Source: Pseudomonadota bacterium (GTDB lineage: Bacteria > Desulfobacterota > Desulfobacteria > Desulfobacterales > Desulfolunaceae). From it: a stretch of 64,000 bases of DNA. Made by a program: the position numbers and the translations under genes. A model generated the notes under the pieces. That model was not told the origin of the DNA. It did not search any database and saw only the letters and a list, made by a program, of their open reading frames with translations. The stretch is taken from positions 1 to 64,000 of the forward strand of contig JAHIRD010000150.1 in assembly GCA_018818835.1 (NCBI GenBank). The letters run 5' to 3'. Below, in pieces: positions 36,580 through 46,388 of this stretch. Numbering within the stretch: the first letter of the stretch is position 1; each line of letters starts with the position of its first letter.

Positions 36580-36695
36580 AACCACCACCCGGTCGCTTCG
36601 CGTCCTTACGAACACGAAGAGCACAGGGCGGCAAAGCCATAACCAAAAGCTTCGCCACTCACAGAGGCACAAAGAACACGAAGAAGGAGAGGATG
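36580..36695 (+). repeat. dispersed repeat, copy f
   Basis: ACCACCCGGTCGCTTCGCGT, then GAACACGAAGAGCACAGGGC, AAAGCCATAACCAAAAGC and CTCACAGAGGCACAAAGAAC. Same family as copies a and b. Confidence 0.7.
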
Positions 36696-36745
36696 AAAAA
36701 AACAGAGCCGCCTGAAGGTCTAATGTATGCGGGCAACTCTGTTTT
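36696..36745 (-). terminator. Rho-independent terminator of the TRL-like gene
   Basis: On the minus strand AAAACAGAG-TT-GCCCGC pairs with GCGG-CTCTG followed by seven T. It lies 22 bp after the stop at 36767. Confidence 0.8.
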
Positions 36746-36766
36746 GAATGCATCAACAGGGCAAGA

Positions 36767-37087
36767 TTATTGGCCCGTTACTATCGTTGTGGTTGTGTTG
36801 ATAATGCCTAAAATGCTGTTGTATTTGTAATCAACAGTATGGATTGTTTTAATGCCGCCGTTTGCGGCAGCTGCTGTAATACTTGCATCACCTTTTGCAA
36901 CCAGGCCAAGGTAGTTGACCATAGAAGCCTCACCGGTTTTCATTCCGGGTGTTAAACCCTGGGCGCTGTCAGGCGCGCAATTAAGAGCGCTGTAATCGGA
37001 TAAAAGCATACCACCTGAATAAGGACCTGCACAACCCACGACAGCCATAAGAGCCAATACACAAAAAACGGATTTTAATAGTTTCAC
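36767..37087 (-). CDS. TRL-like family lipoprotein
   Basis: A 106-residue protein with a lipoprotein signal (LALMAVVGCAGPYSGG, Cys near 19). The TRL-type core follows: NYLGLVAKGDASITAAAANG, then GIKTIHTVDYKYNSILGIIN. TRL-like proteins are small periplasmic lipoproteins of unknown function. The start is preceded by GGAG. It is followed by a good terminator and is monocistronic. Confidence 0.78.
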   Translation of the reverse strand: MKLLKSVFCVLALMAVVGCAGPYSGGMLLSDYSALNCAPDSAQGLTPGMKTGEASMVNYLGLVAKGDASITAAAANGGIKTIHTVDYKYNSILGIINTTTTIVTGQ

Positions 37088-37350
37088 AATGTTCTCCTTT
37101 TAAAAAATTAATAAAATTAAATGATCTTTAAAGAAATAAAAAAGTCTGAAAAGATAATTGAAAAATTATCTCAAAAAATAGTAAAATGTTATTGCATTTT
37201 AGGTTAATATTTGTCAAGGGTAATTGACTGTATCTAACAAAAAAATTCAATGGTGAGATACATATAACACAAGAAAGCACATAGCTGTTCAGACTTAAAA
37301 ATGTAAGTCGATGGAAATGTTGAAATATTTTCTTTGTATTTTCGAATATC

Positions 37351-37956
37351 TCAGTAACTGAATCCGCCAAGAATTGTCAGATGGCTCCCTCCGGAATCGA
37401 AGGCGTGATCCCCAATGGTCAGATCCACCCGCGATCGTTTCCACTGAAGACCGATGGAAACGTGTTCGGATACTTTGTAGTAGGTGCCTGCACTGATAAA
37501 ATATCCGGCAGCTGTGGAGATCTCGCTTTTACCTGAAATTTTACTATACATTCTGACCATGTATAAGCCTCCGCTGACAAAGGGTTTTATTGACGTGAAG
37601 GGATCAAATATTTTTTTTAGGCCGATTCCCAGATCTGACCGTATGAACATGGCCTGTGTGGCGGAGTCGGGTGTGTCATTTGAAGAAGGGATTTCGGTTT
37701 TCGTATAAAGGTAAGATGTGTCAACCGAAATACTTACTGGCCAGTTTTCTTTTTTTACATCAAAGCTTATTCCCACCTCGGGAAGTGACTCAATTTCAAA
37801 TGTTTCTGAAAACGTTTTAGATGTTATTAGGTTGCCAATGATGATAAAACAGTTCCCCTGATATTGATCACAAAAACCCTGTGAGGGGTAAACATATAAG
37901 ATGATAATCATTGAAAATACATAAAACGATTTTCGTTTATTGTGATAATTCAGCAA
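37351..37956 (-). CDS. small outer-membrane beta-barrel protein
   Basis: A 201-residue protein with a signal-like N-terminus (FYVFSMIIILYVYPSQGFCD), alternating beta-strands (KPFVSGGLYMVRMYSKISGK) and a C-terminal aromatic ending (LGGFSY), the pattern of eight-stranded OmpW/OmpX-like barrels. The specific family is not recognised. It is AT-rich and lies 11 bp after the PLP decarboxylase stop, so the two are probably co-transcribed. The 263 bp downstream (37088-37350) are AT-rich with no feature seen. Confidence 0.65.
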   Translation of the reverse strand: MLNYHNKRKSFYVFSMIIILYVYPSQGFCDQYQGNCFIIIGNLITSKTFSETFEIESLPEVGISFDVKKENWPVSISVDTSYLYTKTEIPSSNDTPDSATQAMFIRSDLGIGLKKIFDPFTSIKPFVSGGLYMVRMYSKISGKSEISTAAGYFISAGTYYKVSEHVSIGLQWKRSRVDLTIGDHAFDSGGSHLTILGGFSY

Positions 37957-37967
37957 TCAAAGATCCT

Positions 37968-39896
37968 CTATTCGTTAAGAACATACAGCTCTCCATCAAA
38001 AAACCCTTGAATATGTGTCTTCTGCGAGGACAGCGCTTTTAAATAATCAATGTGTTCTTTTTCGATGATTTGACCGGACACAAGCAGGGGAATGCCAGGT
38101 GGATAAGGGCAAACAAGTCCGGATGAAATCCGGCCCACGCTGTTATCAAGATCAATGATTTCTCGTTCGCCAAAAAATGCTTTTGCCGGCAGGCAGCTGA
38201 GTTTGATTTCAGGAATCCGATCCGGTATTTTCCGTTTATGTTTGGTCATTGGAATAGCAACTTTTTTTTGATCAAGTTTTTTCAACGCATTGTAAAGTCG
38301 GATTACCTTGGACCGGGTACCGCCGAATGTCAATAGAACAAGAATTGTTGAGTGGGTAAACTTTTCAATTTCAAGACCGATTTCATCGAGCAGGTACCGG
38401 TGGATTTCGTGGGTTGAGTATTCCAGTTGTGAAACATCAATGAGAATTTTTAAGGGGTCATGCCCCATGGCGTCTTTTTCAAAATGTGAGAAAGCGTGTT
38501 TGAAGTCTTCGCAGTCAAGGATGCGGATGTTTTTAAATGTCCGCATTTGTTCCTTTAATATCGTCACATGGTCAAGTAGAGAGTTGATAATTCCGTATCC
38601 CTCCATTTCCAGCTGCTTCCGGCAGATATCCAGCGACGCTATGATTTGATACTTGGGTGATGTGCTTGAGTAAATGCTGTAGATTTCATGGAAAAAATCA
38701 GCATCAAAATCAGGGTCATTCACATGGATGTATGAGGCCTGGGAAAATGCAGAAACCACCTTGTGAGCAGAATGGGTAATATAATCCGCCCCGGCATGAA
38801 TGGCTGAATAAGGCCTGAAAAGGGGATGAAAAAGAGAATAGGCAAACCAGGCTTCATCGATAAAGACTTTGATCCCATGGGCATGGGCCATGTCAACAAC
38901 CTGACTAAGGTCCATGAGTAGTCCGTCATAGGTACAGCCTGTTAAGACGAGCAGGCGGGCCTCTTTATGTTTATCGATCAATTGTCTGATTTCATCCAGT
39001 GAGGGGGGGGCAAAAATTCCATATTGCGAACTTAAGATGCTGTTCAAGTAAATGGGCGTTGCCCTGGCCTGGATAAGTCCGTAATGGACAGACTTATGGC
39101 AGTTTCTGTCCACAATGACCGTGTCATTTTCCCTGAGAAGGGTTTGAAGAATGATTTTATTGGAGGTGCTGGATCCATTGGTCACAAAATAGGTTTTTGT
39201 GACCTCAAAGGTATAGGCAGCCGCTTCCTGGGCCTTGCCGATCATGTGGCTACCCTCGGAAAGAGATCCCAGTGAATCCACGGAAACGGACAGGTCCCCC
39301 ACAAAGACATTTCGGCCATAAAACTGATAGAAATCCTGGATATAAGGGGAATGTCTGAAACTTGATCCGCCACTGTGGCCCGGTGTGTGCCATGAGTCAT
39401 TGTTTTCGGTGACATATTTTTTGTAGGCGGTCCAGAACGGCGTCTGAGCACGGTCATCAAAATCATTTAAAATATAACCGAGAATGGATTCGGGGTCAGA
39501 GATAATATCATCTTTGAAAAAAAAGGATTCGATATCCTCTGACTCATTGACAATATCGAGACCGATGCTTTCATCACCCAAAATATAGATGGGAACAGAA
39601 ACACGAATGCCTTTGATCGCATTGATAATGTCTGTGTTATTATGGATTACGCCTTGCTTATCCTCTTCGATGTCTTCCCATCGACCTTCAACATCCCAGC
39701 TCAGGACAACGGCCTGGATATCGCCATCGGACTCGATAAGCCCAATGGCAGACAATACCGAAGGGGCCTCTATTACCTGGATGATGATATCCGTGCGTTC
39801 AAAATTGGTTACACATTTCGTGATGTTTGCAGATATCTGCTCAAGATGTGCCTTGTTATTTTCAATGACAAGAATTTTAAGAATGGGTAGTGCCAT
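37968..39896 (-). CDS. Orn/Lys/Arg decarboxylase family PLP enzyme
   Basis: A 642-residue fold-type I PLP enzyme. An N-terminal receiver-like wing (LPILKILVIENNKAHLEQIS) precedes the catalytic core. The core has TYFVTNGSSTSNKIILQTLL, VDRNCHKSVHYGLI, FIDEAWFAYSLFHPLFRPYS and the PLP-lysine site ADYITHSAHKVVSAFSQASY. The C-terminal domain includes GLVCPYPPGIPLLVSGQIIE. It decarboxylates arginine, lysine or ornithine to a polyamine or a diamine. The wing domain places it with the inducible-type rather than the biosynthetic SpeA group, though at 642 residues it is short for that class (about 710-750). Specificity cannot be assigned. Confidence 0.88.
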   Translation of the reverse strand: MALPILKILVIENNKAHLEQISANITKCVTNFERTDIIIQVIEAPSVLSAIGLIESDGDIQAVVLSWDVEGRWEDIEEDKQGVIHNNTDIINAIKGIRVSVPIYILGDESIGLDIVNESEDIESFFFKDDIISDPESILGYILNDFDDRAQTPFWTAYKKYVTENNDSWHTPGHSGGSSFRHSPYIQDFYQFYGRNVFVGDLSVSVDSLGSLSEGSHMIGKAQEAAAYTFEVTKTYFVTNGSSTSNKIILQTLLRENDTVIVDRNCHKSVHYGLIQARATPIYLNSILSSQYGIFAPPSLDEIRQLIDKHKEARLLVLTGCTYDGLLMDLSQVVDMAHAHGIKVFIDEAWFAYSLFHPLFRPYSAIHAGADYITHSAHKVVSAFSQASYIHVNDPDFDADFFHEIYSIYSSTSPKYQIIASLDICRKQLEMEGYGIINSLLDHVTILKEQMRTFKNIRILDCEDFKHAFSHFEKDAMGHDPLKILIDVSQLEYSTHEIHRYLLDEIGLEIEKFTHSTILVLLTFGGTRSKVIRLYNALKKLDQKKVAIPMTKHKRKIPDRIPEIKLSCLPAKAFFGEREIIDLDNSVGRISSGLVCPYPPGIPLLVSGQIIEKEHIDYLKALSSQKTHIQGFFDGELYVLNE

Positions 39897-39900
39897 GTTT

Positions 39901-40650
39901 TCAATATTCCCTTTTTAATGTGTCTTTTTCGATGCAAGGGCTTACGCGAGTCCCCCGCATTTCATTTAACAACTCAAGTTGAATCTCCTGGATTTCCACC
40001 AGACGTTCCCATTGTTTGGACAGAAGATGGTCGAGTTTTTGGTGCAATTGCCTGATTTCAAGTTCAGCTTTTAAATTGATCTGGTAGTCGTGGGTAGCCC
40101 TGACTCTGTCCTTGGCTTCCTGTCGATTCTGGCTCATCATGATTATCGGGGCCTGGATTGCAGCCAGACTGGATAGAATCAGGTTCATCAGAATGTATGG
40201 GTATGGGTCGAATGGCTTCGCCAATAATGCCAGGGAATTGACGCATATCCAGCATAGTAAAACGACCCCGCATAGGATAATGAAGGTCCAGCTACCACCG
40301 AATTGAGCGATTTTGTCGGATAAACGCTGCCCTATGGTCAGTTGGGACTCGAAGTCTTTGTCCACATGTGTGGATAGAATTTCGTGTTGTGAAATACTGT
40401 TTAGGACCTCATTCTCCAGATTGGTTAATTCCCCTTTTTCTGCTTCCACGATGGCCCGGACATATTTTGATCGAAATTTGATCAGGTCGTCCACACAGAT
40501 AAATCCCTCACTGTTCCAATTGGGGTTTGATTTTTTGATGATATCTGCAACAACGGGCCTGACCAAACGCGCTGTGACAAGATTGACTTCAGGATGCTGT
40601 TTCCCGCAGATCTGGCATAATTTCTTGTCCGGTGTGATGATATCTGTCAT
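39901..40650 (-). CDS. DUF1003 membrane protein
   Basis: A 249-residue protein. An N-terminal zinc-finger-like CQICGK segment is followed by a DUF1003 core: GGSWTFIILCGVVLLCWICV, then YILMNLILSSLAAIQAPIIM and MMSQNRQEAKDRVRATHDYQ, with a coiled-coil tail (ELEIRQLHQKLDHLLSKQWE). DUF1003 proteins have two TM helices and unknown function. The frame is open to 41067, but ATG at 40650, overlapping the upstream stop as ATGA, is the real start because the extra residues read antisense to nothing conserved and overlap another gene. Confidence 0.88.
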   Translation of the reverse strand: MTDIITPDKKLCQICGKQHPEVNLVTARLVRPVVADIIKKSNPNWNSEGFICVDDLIKFRSKYVRAIVEAEKGELTNLENEVLNSISQHEILSTHVDKDFESQLTIGQRLSDKIAQFGGSWTFIILCGVVLLCWICVNSLALLAKPFDPYPYILMNLILSSLAAIQAPIIMMSQNRQEAKDRVRATHDYQINLKAELEIRQLHQKLDHLLSKQWERLVEIQEIQLELLNEMRGTRVSPCIEKDTLKREY

Positions 40651-40886
40651 TTTTGCTTCCCTTTTGTTGCGTGATCCAGAAAGACATAAAGGCATAAAGA
40701 GGCCAGAATCAAATCCACCATTCCCGTCAGAGTCTGCCCAAGGGTCATGGCCGGTGATGGCAGGGTGATATTCACTCCTCTTATGGTCACGGGCTTGCGA
40801 TATTTGAAAACATGGACAATGGCAATGGCCACAAGAAAGAAAATCAAACCCAGAAAAGGACCGATACGGCGCAGTAGGGTTTCCAT
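40647..40886 (-). CDS. small two-helix membrane protein, possible flippase fragment
   Basis: A 79-residue protein with TM helices at about 10-27 and 47-68. The stretch YRKPVTIRGVNITLPSPAMT followed by LGQTLTGMVDLILASLCLYV resembles, by eye, an internal segment of MprF/YbhN-type membrane domains. It may be a truncated relative. GGAGG precedes its ATG and the stop overlaps the DUF1003 start, so it is expressed as a unit with that gene. Identity uncertain. Confidence 0.55.
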   Translation of the reverse strand: METLLRRIGPFLGLIFFLVAIAIVHVFKYRKPVTIRGVNITLPSPAMTLGQTLTGMVDLILASLCLYVFLDHATKGKQK

Positions 40887-40930
40887 GAGGCTTCCTCCAA
40901 TTTTTTATACGGATCTGACAGCCCTGTGGG

Positions 40931-40964
40931 CATGGGCAGATAATATATCTATCATCTGCCCATG
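40931..40964. terminator. hairpin upstream of the small membrane gene
   Basis: CATGGGCAGAT and ATCTGCCCATG form an 11-pair perfect stem with a 12-base loop. There is no T-tract in either direction, so the role (terminator or leader structure) is uncertain. Confidence 0.4.
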
Positions 40965-41108
40965 GTTTATTCAACTCAATTGAAAATTTTTGAGAAAATC
41001 GGCGATGATACATGGGAAAGATATGTTGAATTATCTGGGTGGGCGTCTTTGATTTAAGGTGGCCCAATCCAGCAGGAAAGGGCCCTTAAATTTTAATCCG
41101 ATGGGAGA

Positions 41109-41855
41109 CTATTTATTATCAAGGGTCTTGGTGGCCACCCAGGTTCCAATATCGGTCGATGAAGAATAATCGTAAGTTCCTATTGATGCAATGGAACTTG
41201 TCGTTCCCTGGAACGTAATGATATGATCAATGTCTCCAAAAACAATGGAAGTTCCGGTGACTGTCCCTGTAAGCTGGGAATTTTCTATGCCGATATAGGG
41301 GACATTGATGGTTCCGCTGAGGACCGTGCCGTTCTGAACAAGGGTGACTGTAAACGAATCTGATAAATCCTCAGTATTACTGCTGTACCAAAGGCCGGAC
41401 CAGTGGCCCGAAACATTCACGTCTGCAGTTTGCAGAAGCTGAGCTGAGATCTGGGTCGTGCCGGAACAGGTATAAGTGTCGGATCCATTGGTCCATTGCC
41501 AGTTGGCGGTTCCGGTGACAGTCAACCCGTCATCGGACAGCGTGCCGGAGAATTGAATCGTGCTCGTCCCTCCGTCTTCGCTCCGAGAAAAATTCCATGT
41601 CACGGTGCTTGCGCTGATAAGTCCGGTAACAACTTCATTTGTTTCTTGTATGGTTACGGTAAGAGTGTTTCCCGATTGGACCACCTGGAATGTTTCGTAT
41701 TCTGTTTGAGGAGGATCATCACACCCGCTGACGGTTTCAGTCGCATACCATGTGCCGCTCATGTCTCCGGCAGGTGGGTTTAATTCGTCTCCGCCTCCGC
41801 CTCCGCAACCGATGAGTATAAGTCCCATTGCAAAAATAAACCAATTTTTCATCAT
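41109..41855 (-). CDS. lipoprotein with two lipocalin-like beta repeats
   Basis: A 248-residue lipoprotein (MMKNWFIFAMGLILIGCGGG, lipobox Cys at about 17). Two beta-rich halves start DMSGTWYATETVSGCDDPPQ and NVSGHWSGLWYSSNTEDLSD and share patterns such as GNTLTVTIQ / GTVLSGTIN and SGTLSDDGLTVTGTA / LTGTVTGTSIVFG. The poly-Gly linker resembles that of the 17847-21338 lipoprotein. Family not recognised. The start at 41855 (or 41852) follows GGAG; an in-frame upstream extension to 41924 lacks signal-peptide character. Confidence 0.7.
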   Translation of the reverse strand: MMKNWFIFAMGLILIGCGGGGGDELNPPAGDMSGTWYATETVSGCDDPPQTEYETFQVVQSGNTLTVTIQETNEVVTGLISASTVTWNFSRSEDGGTSTIQFSGTLSDDGLTVTGTANWQWTNGSDTYTCSGTTQISAQLLQTADVNVSGHWSGLWYSSNTEDLSDSFTVTLVQNGTVLSGTINVPYIGIENSQLTGTVTGTSIVFGDIDHIITFQGTTSSIASIGTYDYSSSTDIGTWVATKTLDNK

Positions 41856-42126
41856 TCTGTGCTCCATACCTGAAGAGTAAATGGTTATAAAACGACTCAA
41901 TGCATGTGTCTTTAAAAATCTCAATTTTATTATCTTAAATTAGATAGGGATCCTTACTATTGATTCTCTTTGATGTCAATATATGATGCCATATGCGGTA
42001 AACATATAAAATGATACCCTGGCCTGATTCGAAAAAAGAAGAAATAGATCGTTTTGTCCATGCAATCTCCATCAATTTGGTGTATATATGCAGGAATTTT
42101 AATTATAAAATCCCGATGGAGGCATC

Positions 42127-42741
42127 ATGAAAAACGACATGGATAAGATCAGTTATGTCCTGGGTCAAAGCATAGGCGGTGATTTCAGGCGACAGAGTTT
42201 TGACATTGACCCGGACATTTTCGGTGAATCATTCAAGGATGCTTTCAACGGAAAGGAATCCCGGATGTCCGTGGGTGAAATGCAGCAGGTCATCCAGCAA
42301 TTCCAAACATCCATGCAGGAGAAACAACATTCGGCAAACCATGCGGTGGCCGGTGTGAATCGTGAAAAAGGTCTGGCTTTTCTTGGGGAAAACAAAAAAA
42401 AGGAAGGCGTGGTGGAAACGGATAGCGGTCTTCAGTACCGTGTGATCACGCAAGGGACGGGGAATAAACCTGCTGCCACGGATACTGTTGAAACCCATTA
42501 TGAGGGAAAGACCATTGACGGCGAGGTTTTTGACAGTTCCTACAAACGGGGAGCCACAGCGACCTTTCCTTTAAATGGGGTGATCAAGGGATGGACAGAG
42601 GCCCTTCAGTTGATGCCCGAAGGATCAAAATACGAACTTTTCATTCCATCGGAACTGGCTTACGGTGAATCGGGAAGCGGTGGGGCCATTGAGCCCAATT
42701 CCACCCTGATTTTTATTGTTGAGCTTATTACGATCAAATAG
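42127..42741 (+). CDS. FKBP-type peptidyl-prolyl isomerase (FklB/FkpA-like)
   Basis: A 204-residue isomerase. An N-terminal dimerisation region (MDKISYVLGQSIGGDFRRQS) and a coiled helix precede the FKBP domain (about 105-204): VETHYEGKTIDGEVFDSSYK, ATFPLNGVIKGWTEALQLMP and IPSELAYGESGSGG with IEPNSTLIFIVELI. No signal peptide is visible, so it is likely cytoplasmic and closer to FklB than to periplasmic FkpA. It assists proline-limited folding. GGAGG precedes the ATG. Monocistronic, followed by a hairpin. Confidence 0.92.
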   Translation: MKNDMDKISYVLGQSIGGDFRRQSFDIDPDIFGESFKDAFNGKESRMSVGEMQQVIQQFQTSMQEKQHSANHAVAGVNREKGLAFLGENKKKEGVVETDSGLQYRVITQGTGNKPAATDTVETHYEGKTIDGEVFDSSYKRGATATFPLNGVIKGWTEALQLMPEGSKYELFIPSELAYGESGSGGAIEPNSTLIFIVELITIK

Positions 42742-42755
42742 ATTTAATTGAACGT

Positions 42756-42781
42756 CCTTCCCGAGACGTTTTCCGGGAAGG
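42756..42781 (+). terminator. terminator-like hairpin after the isomerase
   Basis: CCTTCCCG-N10-CGGGAAGG, an eight-pair stem 15 bp after the stop. It has no clear T-tract, so termination is uncertain. Confidence 0.45.
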
Positions 42782-42956
42782 GCTTCCCAGCTCTGGCTGT
42801 CTTAAACCGTTGAGATTCTGTGGCCCACATGGTATAGTCAACCAGCGATCCAAGCGTCATCCCATCCATCCTTTTCTGACTTCTTTTTAGACGCTCATTC
42901 CGGTCCTGTTCTCTTGACTATCTGCTTATCATTGTTTGTCTGACGGAGACTCCCAT

Positions 42957-45900
42957 ATGGAATATCTCAGACATTATCGGATGATTTTAGGTGTTATTCT
43001 TTTTCTTGTCATATGCGCAGGGTTTTCTTTTCCGGAGAAAACCTGTGCGGGCGTTCATGATAGATGGGCTCCATGTGTTTATGCCGCGTCCCTTGACAGC
43101 CATGCAGCACCGTATCGTCTATCAACTCCCCAAATTCATCAGGCCGGACCTGGCCCCGTGAACGTATCCGGGTTCGACTTTGTGGCTTTGTTGTTCGCTT
43201 TTCTTGTCCCTGTGATCATTATTATATGGAACAGGCGGCTTTCCCGTGAAATGTCAGGCCATGAGAAAACAAAAAGAGCCTTGCTCCAGAGCCGGGAACT
43301 CTTTAAACGGACCTTTGTTCAGGCCCCCTTGGGGGCTGCCATCATTGATGATCGGGGGAATTTCGTGACTGTAAATACGAAACTCACCCAGATTCTGGGA
43401 TATGATGAAAAGGAATTGATTCATCGCAATATTTTTGAGATGACCCATCCCGATGATGAAACAATGATCCGTGAACATTATAAGACCATGAAGGGCGGAG
43501 ACGTAGATTACTGCTATTTCACGACGCGCTGCATCCATAAAAACGGGGGGATTTTATGGGCCCATATATCCGTGCGGCCCATTTATGATGCCACATCGCA
43601 TCCCGCCTTTTTTCTGCCCATGATCGAAGACATCACGGAATCAAAACAGAATGAGGATGCTTTGAAAAAACTGTCGCGTGCCGTTGAACAGAGCCCTGTC
43701 TCTGTTGTAATGACAGATCTTGAGGGTAACATCGAATATGTTAATCCAAAATTTACGGATGTGACAGGATATAGTCAGGAGGAAGCCCTTGGGCAGAATC
43801 CGCGCATCCTGAGTTCGGGCAGACAGGATCAAGCATTTTACAAAAATTTATGGGACACCATTCTGGCCGGTGAGATCTGGCAAGGTGAAATTATCAATAA
43901 AAAGAAAAGCGGAGAGCTCTACTGGGAATTTGCAAGCATATCGCCGGTCAGAAATCAGGATGGTAACCTGATTCATTTTGTGGCGGTCAAGGAAGACATC
44001 ACCGAAAGAAAAAAGACCGATCAAGCATTTAAAAAACAGTATGAGGAATTAAAACAGACAAAACAGAACATGACAACCGTGATGAAGGATTTGGAAAAGG
44101 CCAAAATCAAGGCCGAGGAGGCCACACGTGCCAAGGGCGAGTTTTTGGCCAATATGAGTCATGAAATCAGAACACCCATGAATGCCATCATCGGAATGAG
44201 CCATCTGGCACTCCAGACAGATGTCACTGACCAGCAGAAAGATTATCTGAGCAAAATTCAGTCCTCGTCGCATTCTCTTTTGACCATTATCAATGATATT
44301 CTGGATTTTTCAAAAATTGAGGCTGGCAAACTGTTTATGGAAAAAACCGATTTTGATCTGGAAGAACTTCTCGAGCAGGTGGCCAGCCTGATCCATATGA
44401 AAGCAGGTGAAAAAAATCTGGAATTGCTGGTGGATATCATGCCGGGGTTGCACACCCGTCTGATCGGGGATCCCTTTCGTCTGTCCCAGATTCTGACCAA
44501 CCTGGCCGATAATGCCGTGAAATTCACACATCAGGGAGAAATTGTTCTGGGGGTTGAAAAACAGAAGGAATCCGGTGGGGATCTTGTTCTGAAATTCTGG
44601 GTGCAGGATACCGGGATCGGCATGACTCCGGCCCAGAGAAAAAAATTATTCCGTCCCTTTACCCAGGCAGATACCTCCACCACGCGAACCTATGGAGGGA
44701 CCGGACTTGGGCTCTCCATATGCAAGCATCTGGTGGAGATGATGGACGGGCAGATTGGTGTGGACAGTGAAAAGGACAAGGGCAGTACCTTCTATTTTAC
44801 CGCACGGTTGGGGCTCCAGGAAGACCAGAAACCCTTGCGATTCGTTCTTGATGAAGATTTGAAGGGGAAACGTGCCCTTGTGGTTGATGACAATGCCCTT
44901 GCCAGGAAAATCATGGATGATCAGCTCAGTCTCTTTGGGTTTGATGTGACCCTGGCTGAATCTGGCCCGGATGCCTTGGAACAGCTGGCGAAAAAAAAAC
45001 CGGACCAGGCGGTGGATATGATTTTTATGGACTATAAAATGCCCGTGATGAACGGCCTGGAATGCATTCGAACCATCCGGGGGAGAACACCACGGTCAAA
45101 AGGTCCCAAAATTTTTATGGTGACTGCTTACGGTGACGAAGGTATTCAGGCCAGGGCACAGGCGGAAAATCTTGACGGATTTCTTGTCAAACCCCTGTCT
45201 CCGTCCATTTTGTTTGATGCATTGATGAAGGCTTTTGGGAAAGATGAGTTTCAGGATACCCACCTGCCTGTGAAATGGGAGTCTGATCCCGGAATTCTTA
45301 CAGCCATTTCCGGGGCCAGGGTGTTGCTTGTGGAAGACAATGAAATCAATACCCAAGTTGCCGTTGAATTGCTTGAACGCGTTGATGTCCGGGTTGTCGT
45401 TGCTTCAAATGGTAAACAGGCTGTTGAAGCGGTTGAATCCCAGCCCTTTGATGCTGTACTTATGGATGTTCAGATGCCTGTCATGGACGGTCTCGAAGCC
45501 ACACAAGAAATTCGCAAGAGGGCCCACATGATGCCCATCATCGCCATGACAGCCCATGCCATGGCCGGAGACAGGGAAAAAAGTATTGGGGCGGGCATGA
45601 ATGACCACATCACCAAACCGGTGAACCCGGATGAACTTTTCAGTGTTCTTGCAAAATGGATCGGAAAAGATGGCACGCGTCAACCAGCCATGGTCAAGTC
45701 CCCCGTAACCTTGAATATGGGCTACAGGTTTATGGCTAAGTCATATCCTGGTGTTTCCTTTGAAAAAGGCTTGAAACATACAGGGGGAAATCATGGCTTG
45801 TATAAAAAAATCATGGGCACCTTTATTCGTGATTACTCCAATGCATCGGACCTGCTTTTGCAATGCATCTCACACGATGATTTTGAAGGGGCAGGAAAAC

Positions 45901-46388
45901 TTGCCCATACCATTAAAGGGGTGTCAGGAAACATCGGGGCAGGTGATTTGTATAAGGTCTCGTCACACCTTGAAAAAATGATTCGCGATCTCAGAACCTC
46001 AGAGTTGAATGACGCACTTAACCAATTTCAAAGAACTCTTTCCATTGTTCTCGATTCCCTGGGCAAGATGATGGCCGAAGACAGGATCCATGAGACCATG
46101 GAAAAGCTGGACCCTTCCAATGAAGAACAAAGCCTCAAAGACCTTTTGCATAAACTCAAACCCCTTATTGCACATCGAAATCCCAAAGCATGCAGGGACT
46201 TGGTCAAGGATATTGAAAAAATAAGCAAGGGCAGCCCTTATGCCCAGGATCTTTTGATCCTGGGCGACAGGGTTAAACGATATCAATACGAGGATGCCGG
46301 GCCTGTTCTGGCATCCTTGATAAGCCGGATGGAAGGAGACATAAACCATGACAGATCTCAAGGGATTGACCGTTATGGTGGTGGATGA
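42957..46388 (+). CDS. hybrid histidine kinase (2 PAS, HisKA, HATPase, 2 REC, HPt)
   Basis: A 1143-residue membrane phosphorelay kinase. Two N-terminal TM helices flank a short periplasmic loop. Two PAS domains (about 110-235 and 240-360), then HisKA ([20 protein letters not shown]) and HATPase ([20 protein letters not shown]) follow. Two receivers carry [14 protein letters not shown] and [15 protein letters not shown]. An HPt domain has [18 protein letters not shown]. About 90 residues follow the HPt. ATG at 42957 is chosen because GGAG lies seven bases upstream; TTG at 42936 is less likely. It overlaps the HD-GYP gene by 41 bp, so it probably controls cyclic-di-GMP hydrolysis by that protein. 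Confidence 0.93.
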   Translation: MEYLRHYRMILGVILFLVICAGFSFPEKTCAGVHDRWAPCVYAASLDSHAAPYRLSTPQIHQAGPGPVNVSGFDFVALLFAFLVPVIIIIWNRRLSREMSGHEKTKRALLQSRELFKRTFVQAPLGAAIIDDRGNFVTVNTKLTQILGYDEKELIHRNIFEMTHPDDETMIREHYKTMKGGDVDYCYFTTRCIHKNGGILWAHISVRPIYDATSHPAFFLPMIEDITESKQNEDALKKLSRAVEQSPVSVVMTDLEGNIEYVNPKFTDVTGYSQEEALGQNPRILSSGRQDQAFYKNLWDTILAGEIWQGEIINKKKSGELYWEFASISPVRNQDGNLIHFVAVKEDITERKKTDQAFKKQYEELKQTKQNMTTVMKDLEKAKIKAEEATRAKGEFLANMSHEIRTPMNAIIGMSHLALQTDVTDQQKDYLSKIQSSSHSLLTIINDILDFSKIEAGKLFMEKTDFDLEELLEQVASLIHMKAGEKNLELLVDIMPGLHTRLIGDPFRLSQILTNLADNAVKFTHQGEIVLGVEKQKESGGDLVLKFWVQDTGIGMTPAQRKKLFRPFTQADTSTTRTYGGTGLGLSICKHLVEMMDGQIGVDSEKDKGSTFYFTARLGLQEDQKPLRFVLDEDLKGKRALVVDDNALARKIMDDQLSLFGFDVTLAESGPDALEQLAKKKPDQAVDMIFMDYKMPVMNGLECIRTIRGRTPRSKGPKIFMVTAYGDEGIQARAQAENLDGFLVKPLSPSILFDALMKAFGKDEFQDTHLPVKWESDPGILTAISGARVLLVEDNEINTQVAVELLERVDVRVVVASNGKQAVEAVESQPFDAVLMDVQMPVMDGLEATQEIRKRAHMMPIIAMTAHAMAGDREKSIGAGMNDHITKPVNPDELFSVLAKWIGKDGTRQPAMVKSPVTLNMGYRFMAKSYPGVSFEKGLKHTGGNHGLYKKIMGTFIRDYSNASDLLLQCISHDDFEGAGKLAHTIKGVSGNIGAGDLYKVSSHLEKMIRDLRTSELNDALNQFQRTLSIVLDSLGKMMAEDRIHETMEKLDPSNEEQSLKDLLHKLKPLIAHRNPKACRDLVKDIEKISKGSPYAQDLLILGDRVKRYQYEDAGPVLASLISRMEGDINHDRSQGIDRYGGG

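Larger units (their letters stand above)
35997..36766. other. gene-free repeat block
   Basis: About 770 bp composed mostly of three dispersed repeats (36088-36230, 36370-36575, 36580-36695) plus a terminator at 36696-36745. No gene was seen. Confidence 0.7.

Noticed and set aside
40651-41067. N-terminal extension of the DUF1003 protein
   Set aside because: Overlaps the 79-aa membrane gene in another frame and the intergenic hairpin; ATGA coupling supports 40650.
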